Of a DNA stretch of 64,000 nucleotides, positions 1 through 8,150 are shown piece by piece. The stretch's first letter is position 1, and each line of letters starts with the position of its first letter. The position numbers and the translations under genes were made by a program. Origin of the DNA: Hwanghaeella sp965227365 (GTDB lineage Bacteria; Pseudomonadota; Alphaproteobacteria; UBA8366; Aestuariispiraceae); contig NZ_OZ245754.1 of NCBI RefSeq assembly GCF_965227365.1, forward strand, positions 3,906,001 through 3,970,000, given 5' to 3'. Below the pieces are notes generated by a model. It was not told the origin of the DNA. It did not search any database and saw only the letters and a list, made by a program, of their open reading frames with translations.

Positions 1-87
1 GCTTTCCGGTAATCCTTCCGGCAGTCGAATTGGTGTCAACTTTTGTACGCATATTTCTTGCGAACGTAACGAAGAGGGTGAGAAACC

Positions 88-312
88 ATGGAAGCTGATG
101 CAGCCAAACTGATTGGTGCGGGCCTTGCGGCGATCGGCATGATCGGGGCCGGTATCGGTGTCGGTAACGTCTGGGCGTCCTACATTTCGGCGATTTCCCG
201 GAACCCGGCCTCCAAGGGCGAAATCGGTGCCAACATCTGGATTGGCTTTGCCGTTACCGAGGCGATCGCGCTGTTCGCGCTCATCGTCGCCCTGATGGCG
301 CTGTTCAGCTAA
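88..312 (+). CDS. atpE: ATP synthase F0 subunit c
   Basis: Ring-forming proteolipid of the F0 proton channel in the inner membrane. The 74-residue product is two membrane helices joined by a polar loop. The first helix carries the packing motif GAGIGVG (residues 20-26), the loop reads SRNP (37-40), and the second helix has Glu58 as the proton-binding carboxylate. Length and motifs are typical of a bacterial c subunit. A purine-rich ribosome site (GAGGGTGAG) precedes the ATG. Subunit a presumably lies just outside the window; b' and b follow after an unusually long gap. Confidence 0.97.
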   Translation: MEADAAKLIGAGLAAIGMIGAGIGVGNVWASYISAISRNPASKGEIGANIWIGFAVTEAIALFALIVALMALFS

Positions 313-584
313 GCCTGAGTTCGGACGGGTTTCGGGGCGTGAATGCCGCTTAGGCGGTTGGCGCCTCGGATCCAACCGAAGTGCCGGTTAAGGCTTGAAC
401 GGCGAAAGCTGTTGCGGCGGTGATGAGCAGTGCTCAGCATCGGCCGTCCTTTTTTCGGCATCCTGGTCCGGGAACGGCTTGGTCGGCACCGTCGACCCAA
501 TCGTTCGGACTTTGGCTCAAGGACTTAGGCTCTCAAGGCCGCAGCCAATAGGGCCGCTGGGATTAGGGCAACTGGGGAAGCTTA
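313..584 (+). other. Long non-coding gap inside the atp operon
   Basis: These 272 bases separate atpE from atpB' and hold no convincing gene. They contain a small stem TGAGC/GCTCA at 424-436 followed about 14 bases later by a run of six T (450-455), which could act as a weak terminator or processing site. Subunit c is needed in roughly tenfold excess over b and b', so a partial stop here would make sense, but that is inference. Confidence 0.3.
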
Positions 585-1076
585 ATGCCTCAATTTGAAC
601 AGCTCGACACATTCGCCAGTCAGATTTTCTGGCTGATCGTCACCTTTACGGTGCTGTACATCATCCTCTCCCGGATGGTGCTGCCGCGGATCGGAACGGT
701 GGTGACCACACGCCAGAAGAAGATCGACGACGATTTGAGCCGTGCGGAAAGCCTGAAGCAGAAAGCCGCCGCCGTTCAGGAAGCCTACGAGGAATCCCTC
801 GCCAAGGCGGCCGAGGACGCACGTGCGGTCCACAAGCAGGCAGCCGAAGAAATCGCGGCGAAAAGCGAAAAAGAACATGCCAAGCTGGGCGCATCGCTGG
901 CCGATGACGCAAAGCAGGCGGATGAACGGATTGCAGCGTCCAAGACGACTGCGCTTGAAGACCTTCAGGCCAGTGCCGTCGAGGTCGTCCAAGCCGCCAC
1001 CGAACGGCTGATCGGCGTTTCCGTCGACGAAGGTGCCGCGCGCTCCGCTCTCGAAGCCGCCGGAGGGTCGAAATAA
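585..1076 (+). CDS. atpG: ATP synthase F0 subunit b'
   Basis: Peripheral stalk subunit of the F-type ATP synthase. The 163-residue protein has one N-terminal membrane helix (about 12-34) and then a long charged Ala/Glu/Lys-rich coiled coil, the usual b-type architecture. The b' form, paired with b as a heterodimer, is characteristic of alphaproteobacteria, cyanobacteria and plastids. The start MPQFEQLDTF just before the membrane helix is normal for b'. The stop codon overlaps the ATG of atpF by one base (TAATG), so the two are translationally coupled. The symbol atpG for b' is also used elsewhere for the gamma subunit. Confidence 0.93.
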   Translation: MPQFEQLDTFASQIFWLIVTFTVLYIILSRMVLPRIGTVVTTRQKKIDDDLSRAESLKQKAAAVQEAYEESLAKAAEDARAVHKQAAEEIAAKSEKEHAKLGASLADDAKQADERIAASKTTALEDLQASAVEVVQAATERLIGVSVDEGAARSALEAAGGSK

Positions 1077-1567
1077 TGCAAGAAGTCCTGCAAAATCCGT
1101 CCTTCTGGGTTGGCGTTTCCTTCTTCATTTTCCTGGCCATCGCCTTCAAGCCCGCCAAGAAAGCCATTCTGGGCGCCTTGGATTCGAAGATCGCGGAAAT
1201 CAAGGATCAGGTTGAAGAAGCCGCCCGGCTGCGCGACGAAGCCCAGGCTTTGCTTGCCGAATATGAGCGTAAGCAGCAGCAGGCTTCGAAACATGCCGAG
1301 GAAATGGTCGATGCCGCCCGCAAGGAAGCCGAGGAATCCAAGGCTCGTGCGGAAGCGGACCTGAACGCCAGCCTCGACCGGCAGCGTAAAATGGCGCTGG
1401 AGCGGATTTCGATGGCCGAAGAAAAGGCGCTTCGGGAAGTTCGTGCCGCGGCCGCCGAAATGGCGATTGCAGCGACTGAGAAACTGGTCGCGGAACGCGT
1501 TGCCGGCGCGGATGGCGATAAGCTGGTCGATCGGGCGATCGAGGAATTGGGAACGAAGCTGCACTGA
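1076..1567 (+). CDS. atpF: ATP synthase F0 subunit b
   Basis: Second peripheral stalk subunit, partner of b'. The 163-residue protein has a hydrophobic N-terminal helix (about 7-25) followed by a charged coiled coil rich in Glu, Lys, Arg and Ala up to the C terminus. It starts on the last base of the atpB' stop codon. It is the last gene of the F0 transcription unit, since a strong terminator follows within 40 bases. The F1 genes must lie elsewhere, the usual split arrangement in alphaproteobacteria. Confidence 0.93.
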   Translation: MQEVLQNPSFWVGVSFFIFLAIAFKPAKKAILGALDSKIAEIKDQVEEAARLRDEAQALLAEYERKQQQASKHAEEMVDAARKEAEESKARAEADLNASLDRQRKMALERISMAEEKALREVRAAAAEMAIAATEKLVAERVAGADGDKLVDRAIEELGTKLH

Positions 1568-1605
1568 TAAGCGCAAGCTTTTACCCAAATGCCGAAAGAA
1601 TTTAG

Positions 1606-1637
1606 GGGCCGGGACTTTCCCGGCCCTTTTCTTTTTT
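1606..1637 (+). terminator. Rho-independent terminator of the atp F0 operon
   Basis: A perfect 9-bp stem GGGCCGGGA/TCCCGGCCC with a 3-base loop is followed directly by a T-rich tract (1627-1637). It lies about 40 bases after the atpF stop codon. Confidence 0.9.
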
Positions 1638-1674
1638 GCTAGTGCTTTTAGCGAACTAGTTGGATCATTCTTGC

Positions 1675-2010
1675 ATGCCATATGTATCGCGCGACGAGAA
1701 CGGCCGGATCAACGGCATCAGCGAACGCCAGACCAGGGCCGCTGCGGAATTCCTGCCGAGCAACGATTCGGAAGTGCAGGCCTTTGTCCGCGGTGCCTCA
1801 CCCGATACGATGCGCCAGCGGCTTTCCGGGACGGATACGGAAATGGCCCGTATCACCGAGGATTTGATCGACGTTTTGATCGCCCGAAACATCATCAATT
1901 TCACCGACTTGCCGATTCAGGCGCAGAAGAAACTGGTGGCGAGACAAAAAATCAGGCGGAACCTTTCCGCCCTGTCCAACCTGGTCGCGGATTCAGACGA
2001 TATTTTCTGA
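1675..2010 (+). CDS. Conserved hypothetical protein (often labelled tryptophan synthase beta-like)
   Basis: A 111-residue soluble protein beginning MPYVSRDENGRI. It resembles a short conserved proteobacterial family that databases label 'tryptophan synthase subunit beta-like', although it is far too short for TrpB and has no PLP lysine motif. The C-terminal half (DLIDVLIARNIINFTDLP) is predicted helical and ends in a basic segment. I chose the ATG at 1675 over a TTG 15 bases upstream because the family begins MPYV. It stands alone between the atp terminator and the TPP riboswitch. Function unknown. Confidence 0.75.
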   Translation: MPYVSRDENGRINGISERQTRAAAEFLPSNDSEVQAFVRGASPDTMRQRLSGTDTEMARITEDLIDVLIARNIINFTDLPIQAQKKLVARQKIRRNLSALSNLVADSDDIF

Positions 2011-2081
2011 CTTGCCTGCCGAGGCATCGATACGTTTTTCCCTTCCCCCTTGCTCTAGGCAACCGCCTCACCTAGGTTGTT

Positions 2082-2207
2082 GGCATCTCAACGGGGTGCT
2101 TCCTCGAACCGATCGGATCAAACCGGCGGTACGGGCGGAGCTGAGAGGCGAAGAGCCGACCCGTCGAACCTGATCCGGTTAGGACCGGCGTAGGAAATTG
2201 AGATGCC
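2082..2207 (+). promoter_or_regulatory. TPP riboswitch (THI element)
   Basis: All conserved THI-box blocks are present: ACGGGGTGC near 2091, GCTGAGA near 2139, and the pyrophosphate-side block ACCTGATCCGGTTAGGACCGG, ending in GTAGGAA near 2190. The closing P1 helix is a perfect 10-bp pairing of 2082-2091 with 2198-2207. It precedes thiM by 80 bases. No T-tract terminator is visible after it. A small helix TCCCG (2267-2271)/CGGGA (2279-2283) covers the putative thiM ribosome site, so control of translation initiation is the likelier mechanism (inference). Confidence 0.96.
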
Positions 2208-2287
2208 AGCGCAGAAAAGAAACCTTCTCGCCGACACCCCGATCCCGCCGAACGCCACCTGACGGATCCCGATTTGAACGGGAAACG

Positions 2288-3025
2288 ATGGTACTTGAGT
2301 CAATCCTTTCCGCGGATGCCTGCCTCACAAGCCTGGAACGGTTGAGGACGGAGCGCCCGCGTATCCACTGCATCACCAATGCAGTTGCCGTGAACGTCGC
2401 CGCAAACACCCTGCTGGCACTCGGCGCCCATCCATCCGTGACCCATGACCCGCGTGAGGTCGAGGCCTTCACGGCGAGCGCCGCGGCGCTTGCCGTCAAT
2501 ATCGGCACACTGGACGCGGACAGGCGCGACGCCATCCCCAAGGCGGTGCAAGCCGCCCGACGGGCAGGATTGCCATGGGTGCTCGACCCGGTGATGGCGA
2601 CACGTTCGGCCGCGCGGCGCGAAATGGCCGAAAACTTGATCGCCATGTCGCCAACCGCCATCCGCGGCAATGCTTCCGAAATCGATGCATTGGGATGCAC
2701 GGGATCATCTGACCGGGTCGTGGCGAAAACCGGCCCGACGGATCAGATCACGGATGGCGAAACCGTAATCCGGATCCATAACGGCGATCCCTTAATGGAC
2801 CGGGTGACGGCGATGGGTTGCGCGGAAACAGCGATGGTCGGGGCCTTCCTGGCCGTTGCCCCTTCGCCCTTGGCCGCGGTGGCGCAAGCGGTCCTGGTTT
2901 TCAACATCGCGGGTGAAATGGCCGCTGCGAAAAGCAATGGCCCGGGCAGTTTCCAGGCCGCCCTGCTGGATGCCCTGTACACCATCAGCGACGCCGATAT
3001 CCAAGAACGGAGCAAGGTCGAATGA
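2288..3025 (+). CDS. thiM: Hydroxyethylthiazole kinase
   Basis: Phosphorylates 4-methyl-5-(2-hydroxyethyl)thiazole with ATP to salvage the thiazole half of thiamine. The 245-residue ribokinase-fold protein has the family landmarks HCITNAVAVN near the start, VLDPVMATRS in the middle and the active-site Gly-Cys of VTAMGCAETAM (compare VTALGC in the E. coli type). The ATG at 2288 is preferred because the frame upstream of it runs into the riboswitch. It is the first gene behind the TPP riboswitch and overlaps thiD by 4 bases (ATGA). Confidence 0.94.
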   Translation: MVLESILSADACLTSLERLRTERPRIHCITNAVAVNVAANTLLALGAHPSVTHDPREVEAFTASAAALAVNIGTLDADRRDAIPKAVQAARRAGLPWVLDPVMATRSAARREMAENLIAMSPTAIRGNASEIDALGCTGSSDRVVAKTGPTDQITDGETVIRIHNGDPLMDRVTAMGCAETAMVGAFLAVAPSPLAAVAQAVLVFNIAGEMAAAKSNGPGSFQAALLDALYTISDADIQERSKVE

Positions 3026-3852
3026 GTGGAAAGATCTTCAACGCCCTGACCATCGCCGGATCGGACAGCGGCGGCGGCGCCGGCATCCAAGCCGACCTGA
3101 AGGCCTTTTCCGCCCTCGGCGTTTACGGGGCCAGCGTCATTACAGCCCTGACCGCGCAGAACACGCGCGAAGTCCGCGGCATATTGGACATATCGCCCGA
3201 CTTCATTCGACAACAGATCGAAACCGTCTTCGACGATATCGACATACATGCGGTCAAGATCGGCATGCTGAGCCGGCCGGAAGTAATCGCAGCCGTGGCC
3301 GATACGCTTGCCGAGAAAGCGGCCTGCCCAATTGTCCTGGACCCGGTGATGGTCGCGAAAAGCGGCGACAAGCTGCTGGGTGACGATGCCGTGGACGCTT
3401 TGCGGACCCGCCTGCTGCCCATGGCCGACCTGATCACCCCGAACCTACCGGAAGCCGGCGTTCTGCTCGACCGACCAGCACCGGCCAATGAAGGGGAAAT
3501 GGCGGAAGCCGCCCGCATGCTTCTGCAGCACGGCGCAAAGGCCGTTCTGATGAAAGGCGGCCATCTCGACGCCACCACCCTGAAAGATGGGCAATTGGTC
3601 GACCTGCTGGTCACGGCGGAGGGGACCTTCCGCTTCACTTCAAGCCATATCACGACAAAGAACACGCATGGGACCGGCTGCACCCTCTCCTCTTCCATCG
3701 CCGCGCGCCTGGCGAAGGGCGACACGATGGAAAAGGCCGTGGACACGGCGCGGCGATACCTCAATCGGGCCATCGGCGCCGCCGACGAGCTTTCGGTCGG
3801 CCAAGGTCATGGTCCCGTTCATCATTTCCACGCCTTGTGGGGAAAGGATTGA
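3022..3852 (+). CDS. thiD: Hydroxymethylpyrimidine/phosphomethylpyrimidine kinase
   Basis: Carries out the two ATP-dependent phosphorylations of HMP to HMP-PP for thiamine synthesis. The 276-residue ribokinase-fold protein begins with IAGSDSGGGAGIQADLK, has VLDPVMVAKSG in the middle and the anion-hole/catalytic block NTHGTGCTLSSS near residue 215, all diagnostic of ThiD. Its start overlaps the thiM stop. A purine-rich stretch at its 3' end serves as ribosome site for the next gene, so thiM, thiD and the following genes form one operon. Confidence 0.95.
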   Translation: MSGKIFNALTIAGSDSGGGAGIQADLKAFSALGVYGASVITALTAQNTREVRGILDISPDFIRQQIETVFDDIDIHAVKIGMLSRPEVIAAVADTLAEKAACPIVLDPVMVAKSGDKLLGDDAVDALRTRLLPMADLITPNLPEAGVLLDRPAPANEGEMAEAARMLLQHGAKAVLMKGGHLDATTLKDGQLVDLLVTAEGTFRFTSSHITTKNTHGTGCTLSSSIAARLAKGDTMEKAVDTARRYLNRAIGAADELSVGQGHGPVHHFHALWGKD

Positions 3853-3857
3853 TCGAT

Positions 3858-4949
3858 ATGAAAAACGGCAAAAGCGATAGACGCAGCTTTCTGACGGCCG
3901 GTGCCGGCGCCGCTATCGGCGCCCTGGCCGCGCCCGCGATCGCCAAGGCGCAAACCGGCTTGAACTGGCGCATGGTAACATCCTGGCCGCGCAATTCCCC
4001 GGGGCCCGGTTGGACCGCTCAACGCCTGGCGGACAAGATCACACGGATGAGCGGCGGCGAACTGACCGTGACCCTTCATGCCGCCGGCGAAATGGTGCCG
4101 CCGCTGGAAGTCTTCGATGCCGTCGGGCAGGGCACCGCCGACATGGCGCATACGGCGTCGCTGTTCTGGAGCGGAAAAGCACCCGCTGCGGCACTGTTCA
4201 CAGCCGGCCCTTTTGGCCTGACGGCGGTCGAGCACAATGCCTGGATCTATCACGGCGGCGGCCAGGCCCTTTGGGACCGGCTGTATGAACCATTCGGCAT
4301 CAAGCCGCTGATGGCCGGCAATACGGGCATGCAGATGGGCGGCTGGTTCAAGAAGGAGATCAACAGCCTCGACGATCTGGTCGGCCTGAAACAGCGAATG
4401 CCGGGCTTGGGTGGCGCCATTCTGAGCAAACTGGGCGGGACACCCGTTACCCTACCGCCCGGTGAGATTTTCGGCGCCTTGCAGTCCGGCCTTGTCGACG
4501 GCACGGAATTTCTGGGGCCCTGGAGCGATAGTGCCTTCGGCTTTTACAGGGTCGCGCCTTACTACTACTGGCCGGGCTATCACGAACCCAATGGAACGGG
4601 TGAATGCCTGATCAACGCGGAGCGGTTCGCGGCCCTGCCGGAAAACCTGAAAGAAATCGTTACGACCGCCTGTGCCGCGGAAAACTCCATCTCTCTCGCC
4701 GAATCGGAATGGCATAACGCGGAAGCGCTGAAAAAGCTGGTGGAGGAACGCGGGGTCAAACTGCGGGCTTGGCCCGAGGATATCCTGGCGGCGGCGCGCG
4801 AGGCCGCGGGCGAGGTGCTCGACGAACTCGCCGCCAAGGATGCCTTGAGCGGCGAAATCGTCGCCTCTTTCCGGGCGGCCCGAGACCAGGCCGAATCCTG
4901 GGGTCGTGTGGGTTACGAATCCTTCTACAAAGCGCGCGGCGCGGCCTGA
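3858..4949 (+). CDS. TRAP-type solute-binding protein, Tat-exported, orphan
   Basis: A 363-residue periplasmic binding protein of the DctP/TakP type. The N terminus has a twin-arginine signal (DRRSFLTAG near residue 10, Ala-rich core, AKAQ cleavage region). The mature part contains MVTSWPRNSPGPGW, MQMGGWFKKEINSLDDL, PGLGG and the Trp/Tyr-rich segment YYYWPGYHEPNG, resembling the 2-oxoacid/lactate receptors of the TakP group. No DctQ or DctM membrane gene is nearby. It lies 5 bases after thiD and 10 before the ABC ATPase gene, inside a TPP-riboswitch operon. It may serve a membrane partner encoded elsewhere or bind a thiamine precursor; the ligand is unknown. I chose the ATG at 3858 because it directly precedes the Tat motif. 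Confidence 0.88.
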   Translation: MKNGKSDRRSFLTAGAGAAIGALAAPAIAKAQTGLNWRMVTSWPRNSPGPGWTAQRLADKITRMSGGELTVTLHAAGEMVPPLEVFDAVGQGTADMAHTASLFWSGKAPAAALFTAGPFGLTAVEHNAWIYHGGGQALWDRLYEPFGIKPLMAGNTGMQMGGWFKKEINSLDDLVGLKQRMPGLGGAILSKLGGTPVTLPPGEIFGALQSGLVDGTEFLGPWSDSAFGFYRVAPYYYWPGYHEPNGTGECLINAERFAALPENLKEIVTTACAAENSISLAESEWHNAEALKKLVEERGVKLRAWPEDILAAAREAAGEVLDELAAKDALSGEIVASFRAARDQAESWGRVGYESFYKARGAA

Positions 4950-4959
4950 GCCTCGATCC

Positions 4960-5736
4960 ATGCAGTCGACTTTTCCGGACTCGCAGATAGCGCCGTCGGT
5001 CATACTGACCGGCGGGCATCTGCGTTTTGCCGGAAAGGAAGTCTTCCAGGACCTGAACCTGACCGTCGCGGCCGGCAGATGGACATGTCTGCTTGGCCCG
5101 AGCGGTGTGGGGAAAACCAGCCTGCTGCGGCAATTGGCAGGTCTTCGCGCCGAAGACGGTGAGATGGAGGGCACGGTTGCCGCCGGTGACGGTGCGCCAC
5201 TGACCGGCCGTGTAGCCTATATGGCGCAACAGGACCTGCTGCTGCCATGGGCGACGGTTCTGGACAATGTGTTGATCGGTCGGACGCTTCGCGGTGAACC
5301 CGTTCGGCCACGGGATCGCGACAAAGCCCTGGCGTTCCTGGACGAGGTCGGGGTGGCCGCGGAAGCATCGGCCCTGCCCGCGACCTTGTCGGGCGGCATG
5401 CGCCAACGCGTCGCCCTGGCGCGGACCTTGTTCGAGGACAGGCCCGTCATTTTGATGGATGAGCCTTTTTCCTCACTGGACGCGATCACCCGCAGACGCC
5501 TGCAGGACCTGGCCGTACACCTGCTGGCCGGACGGACCGTCCTGTTGGTGACCCACGACCCGATGGAAGCCTTGCGCGTCGGCGATGAAATTCTGGTTCT
5601 GAAAGGCAGTCCCGCGCGTATCGAACCGCCGATGACGCCTGCAGGCGATGCCCCGCGGCAAGAAGTCAGGGACGGGTTATGGCCGCTTCATGCAGACCTG
5701 TTGCGCCAATTGGGCGCCGACGGGGTGTCGGCTTGA
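4960..5736 (+). CDS. thiZ: Thiamine-precursor ABC transporter, ATP-binding protein
   Basis: Energises import of a pyrimidine precursor of thiamine (HMP or its formylamino derivative). The 258-residue protein has Walker A GPSGVGKT (46-53), a Q-loop region around MAQQDLLLPW, the ABC signature LSGGMRQRVALARTL, and Walker B VILMDEPFSSLDA followed by the switch His in VTHDP. The ATG at 4960 fits the homology; an upstream in-frame codon would run into the preceding gene. It overlaps the permease gene. The thiZ assignment rests on the neighbouring thiY, tenA and riboswitch, because nitrate/taurine-type ATPases look similar. Confidence 0.88.
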   Translation: MQSTFPDSQIAPSVILTGGHLRFAGKEVFQDLNLTVAAGRWTCLLGPSGVGKTSLLRQLAGLRAEDGEMEGTVAAGDGAPLTGRVAYMAQQDLLLPWATVLDNVLIGRTLRGEPVRPRDRDKALAFLDEVGVAAEASALPATLSGGMRQRVALARTLFEDRPVILMDEPFSSLDAITRRRLQDLAVHLLAGRTVLLVTHDPMEALRVGDEILVLKGSPARIEPPMTPAGDAPRQEVRDGLWPLHADLLRQLGADGVSA

Positions 5737-6488
5737 GGGCCGTACGCCTTTCCATCACGGTCGTCGGTCTGCTCGCCCTATGGCAGCTGATCGTCATCGC
5801 GACTTCGGCGCCGCCCTATATCCTGCCCTCTCCGATCGACGTCGCTGTTTCCATTGGCGAACGTCCCGGTTTGTTGCTCGAACATGCCTGGGTCACCTTT
5901 GCGGAAATCATACTCGGTCTTTTCTTCGGCACGTTTCTCGGGATCGTCAGCGCATTGACCATCGCGCTCTATCGGCCCGCAAAGCAATGGCTGCTGCCGC
6001 TGCTTGTCATCAGCCAAGCCCTGCCGGTTTTCGCTCTTGCCCCCGTTCTGGTCCTGTGGCTCGGCTATGGGATGCCGTCCAAGATCGCGATGGCCGTGTT
6101 GATCATCTACTTCCCGGTGACCGCCGCCTTCTATGACGGATTGCGCCGCACCGATGCCGGTTGGCTGGACCTGGCCCGCACGATGGGCGCCACGCGCGGC
6201 GCGATGCTGCGGCATATCCGTATTCCGGCCGCGCTGCCCGCCTTCGGCAGCGGCCTGCGTGTCGGCGCCGCCGTCGCCCCAATCGGCGCGGTGGTCGGCG
6301 AATGGGTCGGCTCCAGCGCCGGGCTCGGTTACCTGATGCTGCATGCGAATGCCCGCATGCAAGTCGACTTCATGTTCGCCGCACTGGTCCTGTTGGCCTG
6401 CTTCGGCCTTGCCCTTTATTTCGCCGTCGATGCCGGGCTTCGCCGCCTGACCTATTGGCAGCGAGAACAATCCCCCTTCGACGATTGA
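5733..6488 (+). CDS. thiX: Thiamine-precursor ABC transporter, permease
   Basis: Inner-membrane permease of the NitT/TauT superfamily with about six membrane segments. The cytoplasmic coupling (EAA) loop reads DLARTMGATRGAMLRHIRIPAALP, split here as DLARTMGATRGA then MLRHIRIPAALP. The N-terminal segment contains PPYILPSP, typical of this family. The likely start is a TTG at 5733 overlapping the thiZ stop (TTGA), giving 251 residues; an ATG at 5679 would add 18 residues that lie inside thiZ and look non-native. Works with ThiZ and the binding protein ThiY. Confidence 0.86.
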   Translation: MRAVRLSITVVGLLALWQLIVIATSAPPYILPSPIDVAVSIGERPGLLLEHAWVTFAEIILGLFFGTFLGIVSALTIALYRPAKQWLLPLLVISQALPVFALAPVLVLWLGYGMPSKIAMAVLIIYFPVTAAFYDGLRRTDAGWLDLARTMGATRGAMLRHIRIPAALPAFGSGLRVGAAVAPIGAVVGEWVGSSAGLGYLMLHANARMQVDFMFAALVLLACFGLALYFAVDAGLRRLTYWQREQSPFDD

Positions 6489-6513
6489 TCGATACAATGA
6501 GGAGATCCCAACC

Positions 6514-7458
6514 ATGCGCAAACTGATCGCGACACTCGGCATCGCCGCCGCGCTCGCCTTCCCGAACTCGGCCTTCGCCCAGGAGAAGCTGACCCTCTTG
6601 CTGGACTGGTTCATCAACCCTGATCATGGGCCGTTGATCATCGCGCGGGAGAAGGGTTTCTTCGCGGCGCAAGGGCTGGAGGTCGAGATGGTCGAACCCG
6701 CCGACCCCAGCGCACCGCCGAAGCTGGTGGCCGCGGGTCAGGCCGACCTCGCCGTTTCCTACCAGCCGCAACTGCATGTCCAGGTCGCCGAGGGCCTGCC
6801 CCTTACCCGGATCGCAACGCTTGTGGCGACGCCCCTCAATTCCCTGGTCGTGCTGGAGGACGGCGGCGTTCAGTCCATCGCCGATCTTAAGGGAAAGAAG
6901 GTCGGTTTTTCCGTCGGCGGCTTCGAGGATGTCCTGCTGGGCACCATGCTGCAGAAACACGGTTTGAGCATCGACGATGTGGAACTCGTGAACGTCAATT
7001 TCAGCCTGTCCCCCTCGCTGATCTCCGGCCAGGTCGATGCGGTCATCGGCGCCTTCCGCAATTTTGAACTGAATCAGATGGATATCGTGCAACGCCCGGG
7101 ACGCGCCTTTTACGTCGAAGAGGAAGGCGTGCCGACCTATGACGAACTGATCGTCGTAGCCAAGACGGGAACCGAGGGTAATCCGGCCTATCGGAAATTC
7201 ATCGACGCCGTGGAAGCGGCGACCAGCTATATGATTAATCACCCGCAGGAAAGCTGGGAGATCTTCAAGGCGACCGACGCCAAGCTGGACGACGAATTGA
7301 ACAAGCGCGCATGGGCCGACACGCTGCCGCGTTTCGCACTGCGTCCCGGCGCCTTGGACAAAACCCGCTACGAAGCCTTCGCTGCTTTCCTGAAAGACGC
7401 CGGTATGATCGAGAGCCAACCCGCCCTCGACACCTATGCCGTCGAACTGCCGCGATAG
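6514..7458 (+). CDS. thiY: Thiamine-precursor ABC transporter, periplasmic binding protein (NMT1/THI5-like)
   Basis: Binds the pyrimidine precursor in the periplasm and delivers it to ThiX/ThiZ. The 314-residue protein starts with a Sec signal peptide (MRKLIATLGIAAALAF ... AFAQ, cut near residue 22). The mature part opens with LLLDWFINPDHGPLIIAREKG, characteristic of the NMT1/THI5 fold, and has the domain-closing stretch GKKVGFSVGGFEDV. A good ribosome site (GAGGAG) precedes the ATG. Eight bases separate it from tenA. Confidence 0.92.
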   Translation: MRKLIATLGIAAALAFPNSAFAQEKLTLLLDWFINPDHGPLIIAREKGFFAAQGLEVEMVEPADPSAPPKLVAAGQADLAVSYQPQLHVQVAEGLPLTRIATLVATPLNSLVVLEDGGVQSIADLKGKKVGFSVGGFEDVLLGTMLQKHGLSIDDVELVNVNFSLSPSLISGQVDAVIGAFRNFELNQMDIVQRPGRAFYVEEEGVPTYDELIVVAKTGTEGNPAYRKFIDAVEAATSYMINHPQESWEIFKATDAKLDDELNKRAWADTLPRFALRPGALDKTRYEAFAAFLKDAGMIESQPALDTYAVELPR

Positions 7459-7466
7459 AGGTCGGG

Positions 7467-8123
7467 ATGTTCGAACGCCTGAAGGAAAGCTGCCGCGCCG
7501 ACTGGGATGCTTACGTCCAGCATCCTTTCGTGCGCGGCATGGCAACCGGCGACCTGCCGAAGGAATGCTTCCAGCACTACCTGAAACAGGACTACCTGTT
7601 CCTGATCCATTTCGCGCGCGCCTACGCCTTGAGCATCTACAAGGCGGAAACGATCGCCGACATGCGCTATGGGATGGGGGCGGTCAGCGCGATTCTGGAT
7701 ACGGAACTGGAACTCCACATCGCCTATTGCCGGGAATGGGGCATAGACCCCGAGGAGCTGGAAGGACTGGAAGAGGCGACGGCGAACATGGCCTATACGC
7801 GCTATGTGCTGGAACGGGGCATGTCCGGGACCGCCGTTGACCTGCATGTCGCACTGTCACCCTGCGCCATCGGCTATGCGGAGGTCGCGGACTGGATCAT
7901 GAAGCAGGAATTCACCGTCCTGGAGGGCAATCCCTACCGCAGTTGGATCGATATGTATTCCAGCGAGGACTACAAGTGTGTCGCCGGCGGTGCCATCCAT
8001 TGGCTGGAAGAGGTCGACGCCCGGCTGGGTCCGGGTGAGTTCGAGCGGCATGCCACGACATTCCGCGACGCGACGCGCCTGGAAATCCGTTTTTGGCAAA
8101 TGGGATTGGACCTTTCCGAGTGA
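7467..8123 (+). CDS. tenA: Aminopyrimidine aminohydrolase / thiaminase II
   Basis: Hydrolyses aminomethylpyrimidine breakdown products of thiamine to HMP, which ThiD then phosphorylates. The 218-residue all-helical protein has the three catalytic residues of the cysteine-type TenA: Asp42 (QDYLFL), Cys133 (LSPCAIGYAE) and Glu206 (RLEIRFWQMG). Length matches the family. I chose the ATG at 7467, nine bases after thiY, since anything longer overlaps thiY. It is the last gene of the riboswitch operon and converges on gcvP. Confidence 0.93.
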   Translation: MFERLKESCRADWDAYVQHPFVRGMATGDLPKECFQHYLKQDYLFLIHFARAYALSIYKAETIADMRYGMGAVSAILDTELELHIAYCREWGIDPEELEGLEEATANMAYTRYVLERGMSGTAVDLHVALSPCAIGYAEVADWIMKQEFTVLEGNPYRSWIDMYSSEDYKCVAGGAIHWLEEVDARLGPGEFERHATTFRDATRLEIRFWQMGLDLSE

Positions 8124-8150
8124 TCGGAAAGGCCCGTCCCGGCCAGGCCC

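Noticed and set aside
395..598. A possible 67-residue peptide in the gap between atpE and atpB'.
   Set aside because: Skewed composition, no ribosome site and overlap with the start of atpB'; it looks like chance.
1660..2010. The conserved 111-residue protein considered as a real tryptophan synthase beta subunit.
   Set aside because: It is a quarter of the length of TrpB and lacks the PLP-lysine region; the name appears to be a carried-over label.
2198..2287. A TTG start for thiM inside the riboswitch.
   Set aside because: The extra 30 residues are low-complexity and Arg/Pro-rich, and the P1 helix of the riboswitch lies in this segment.
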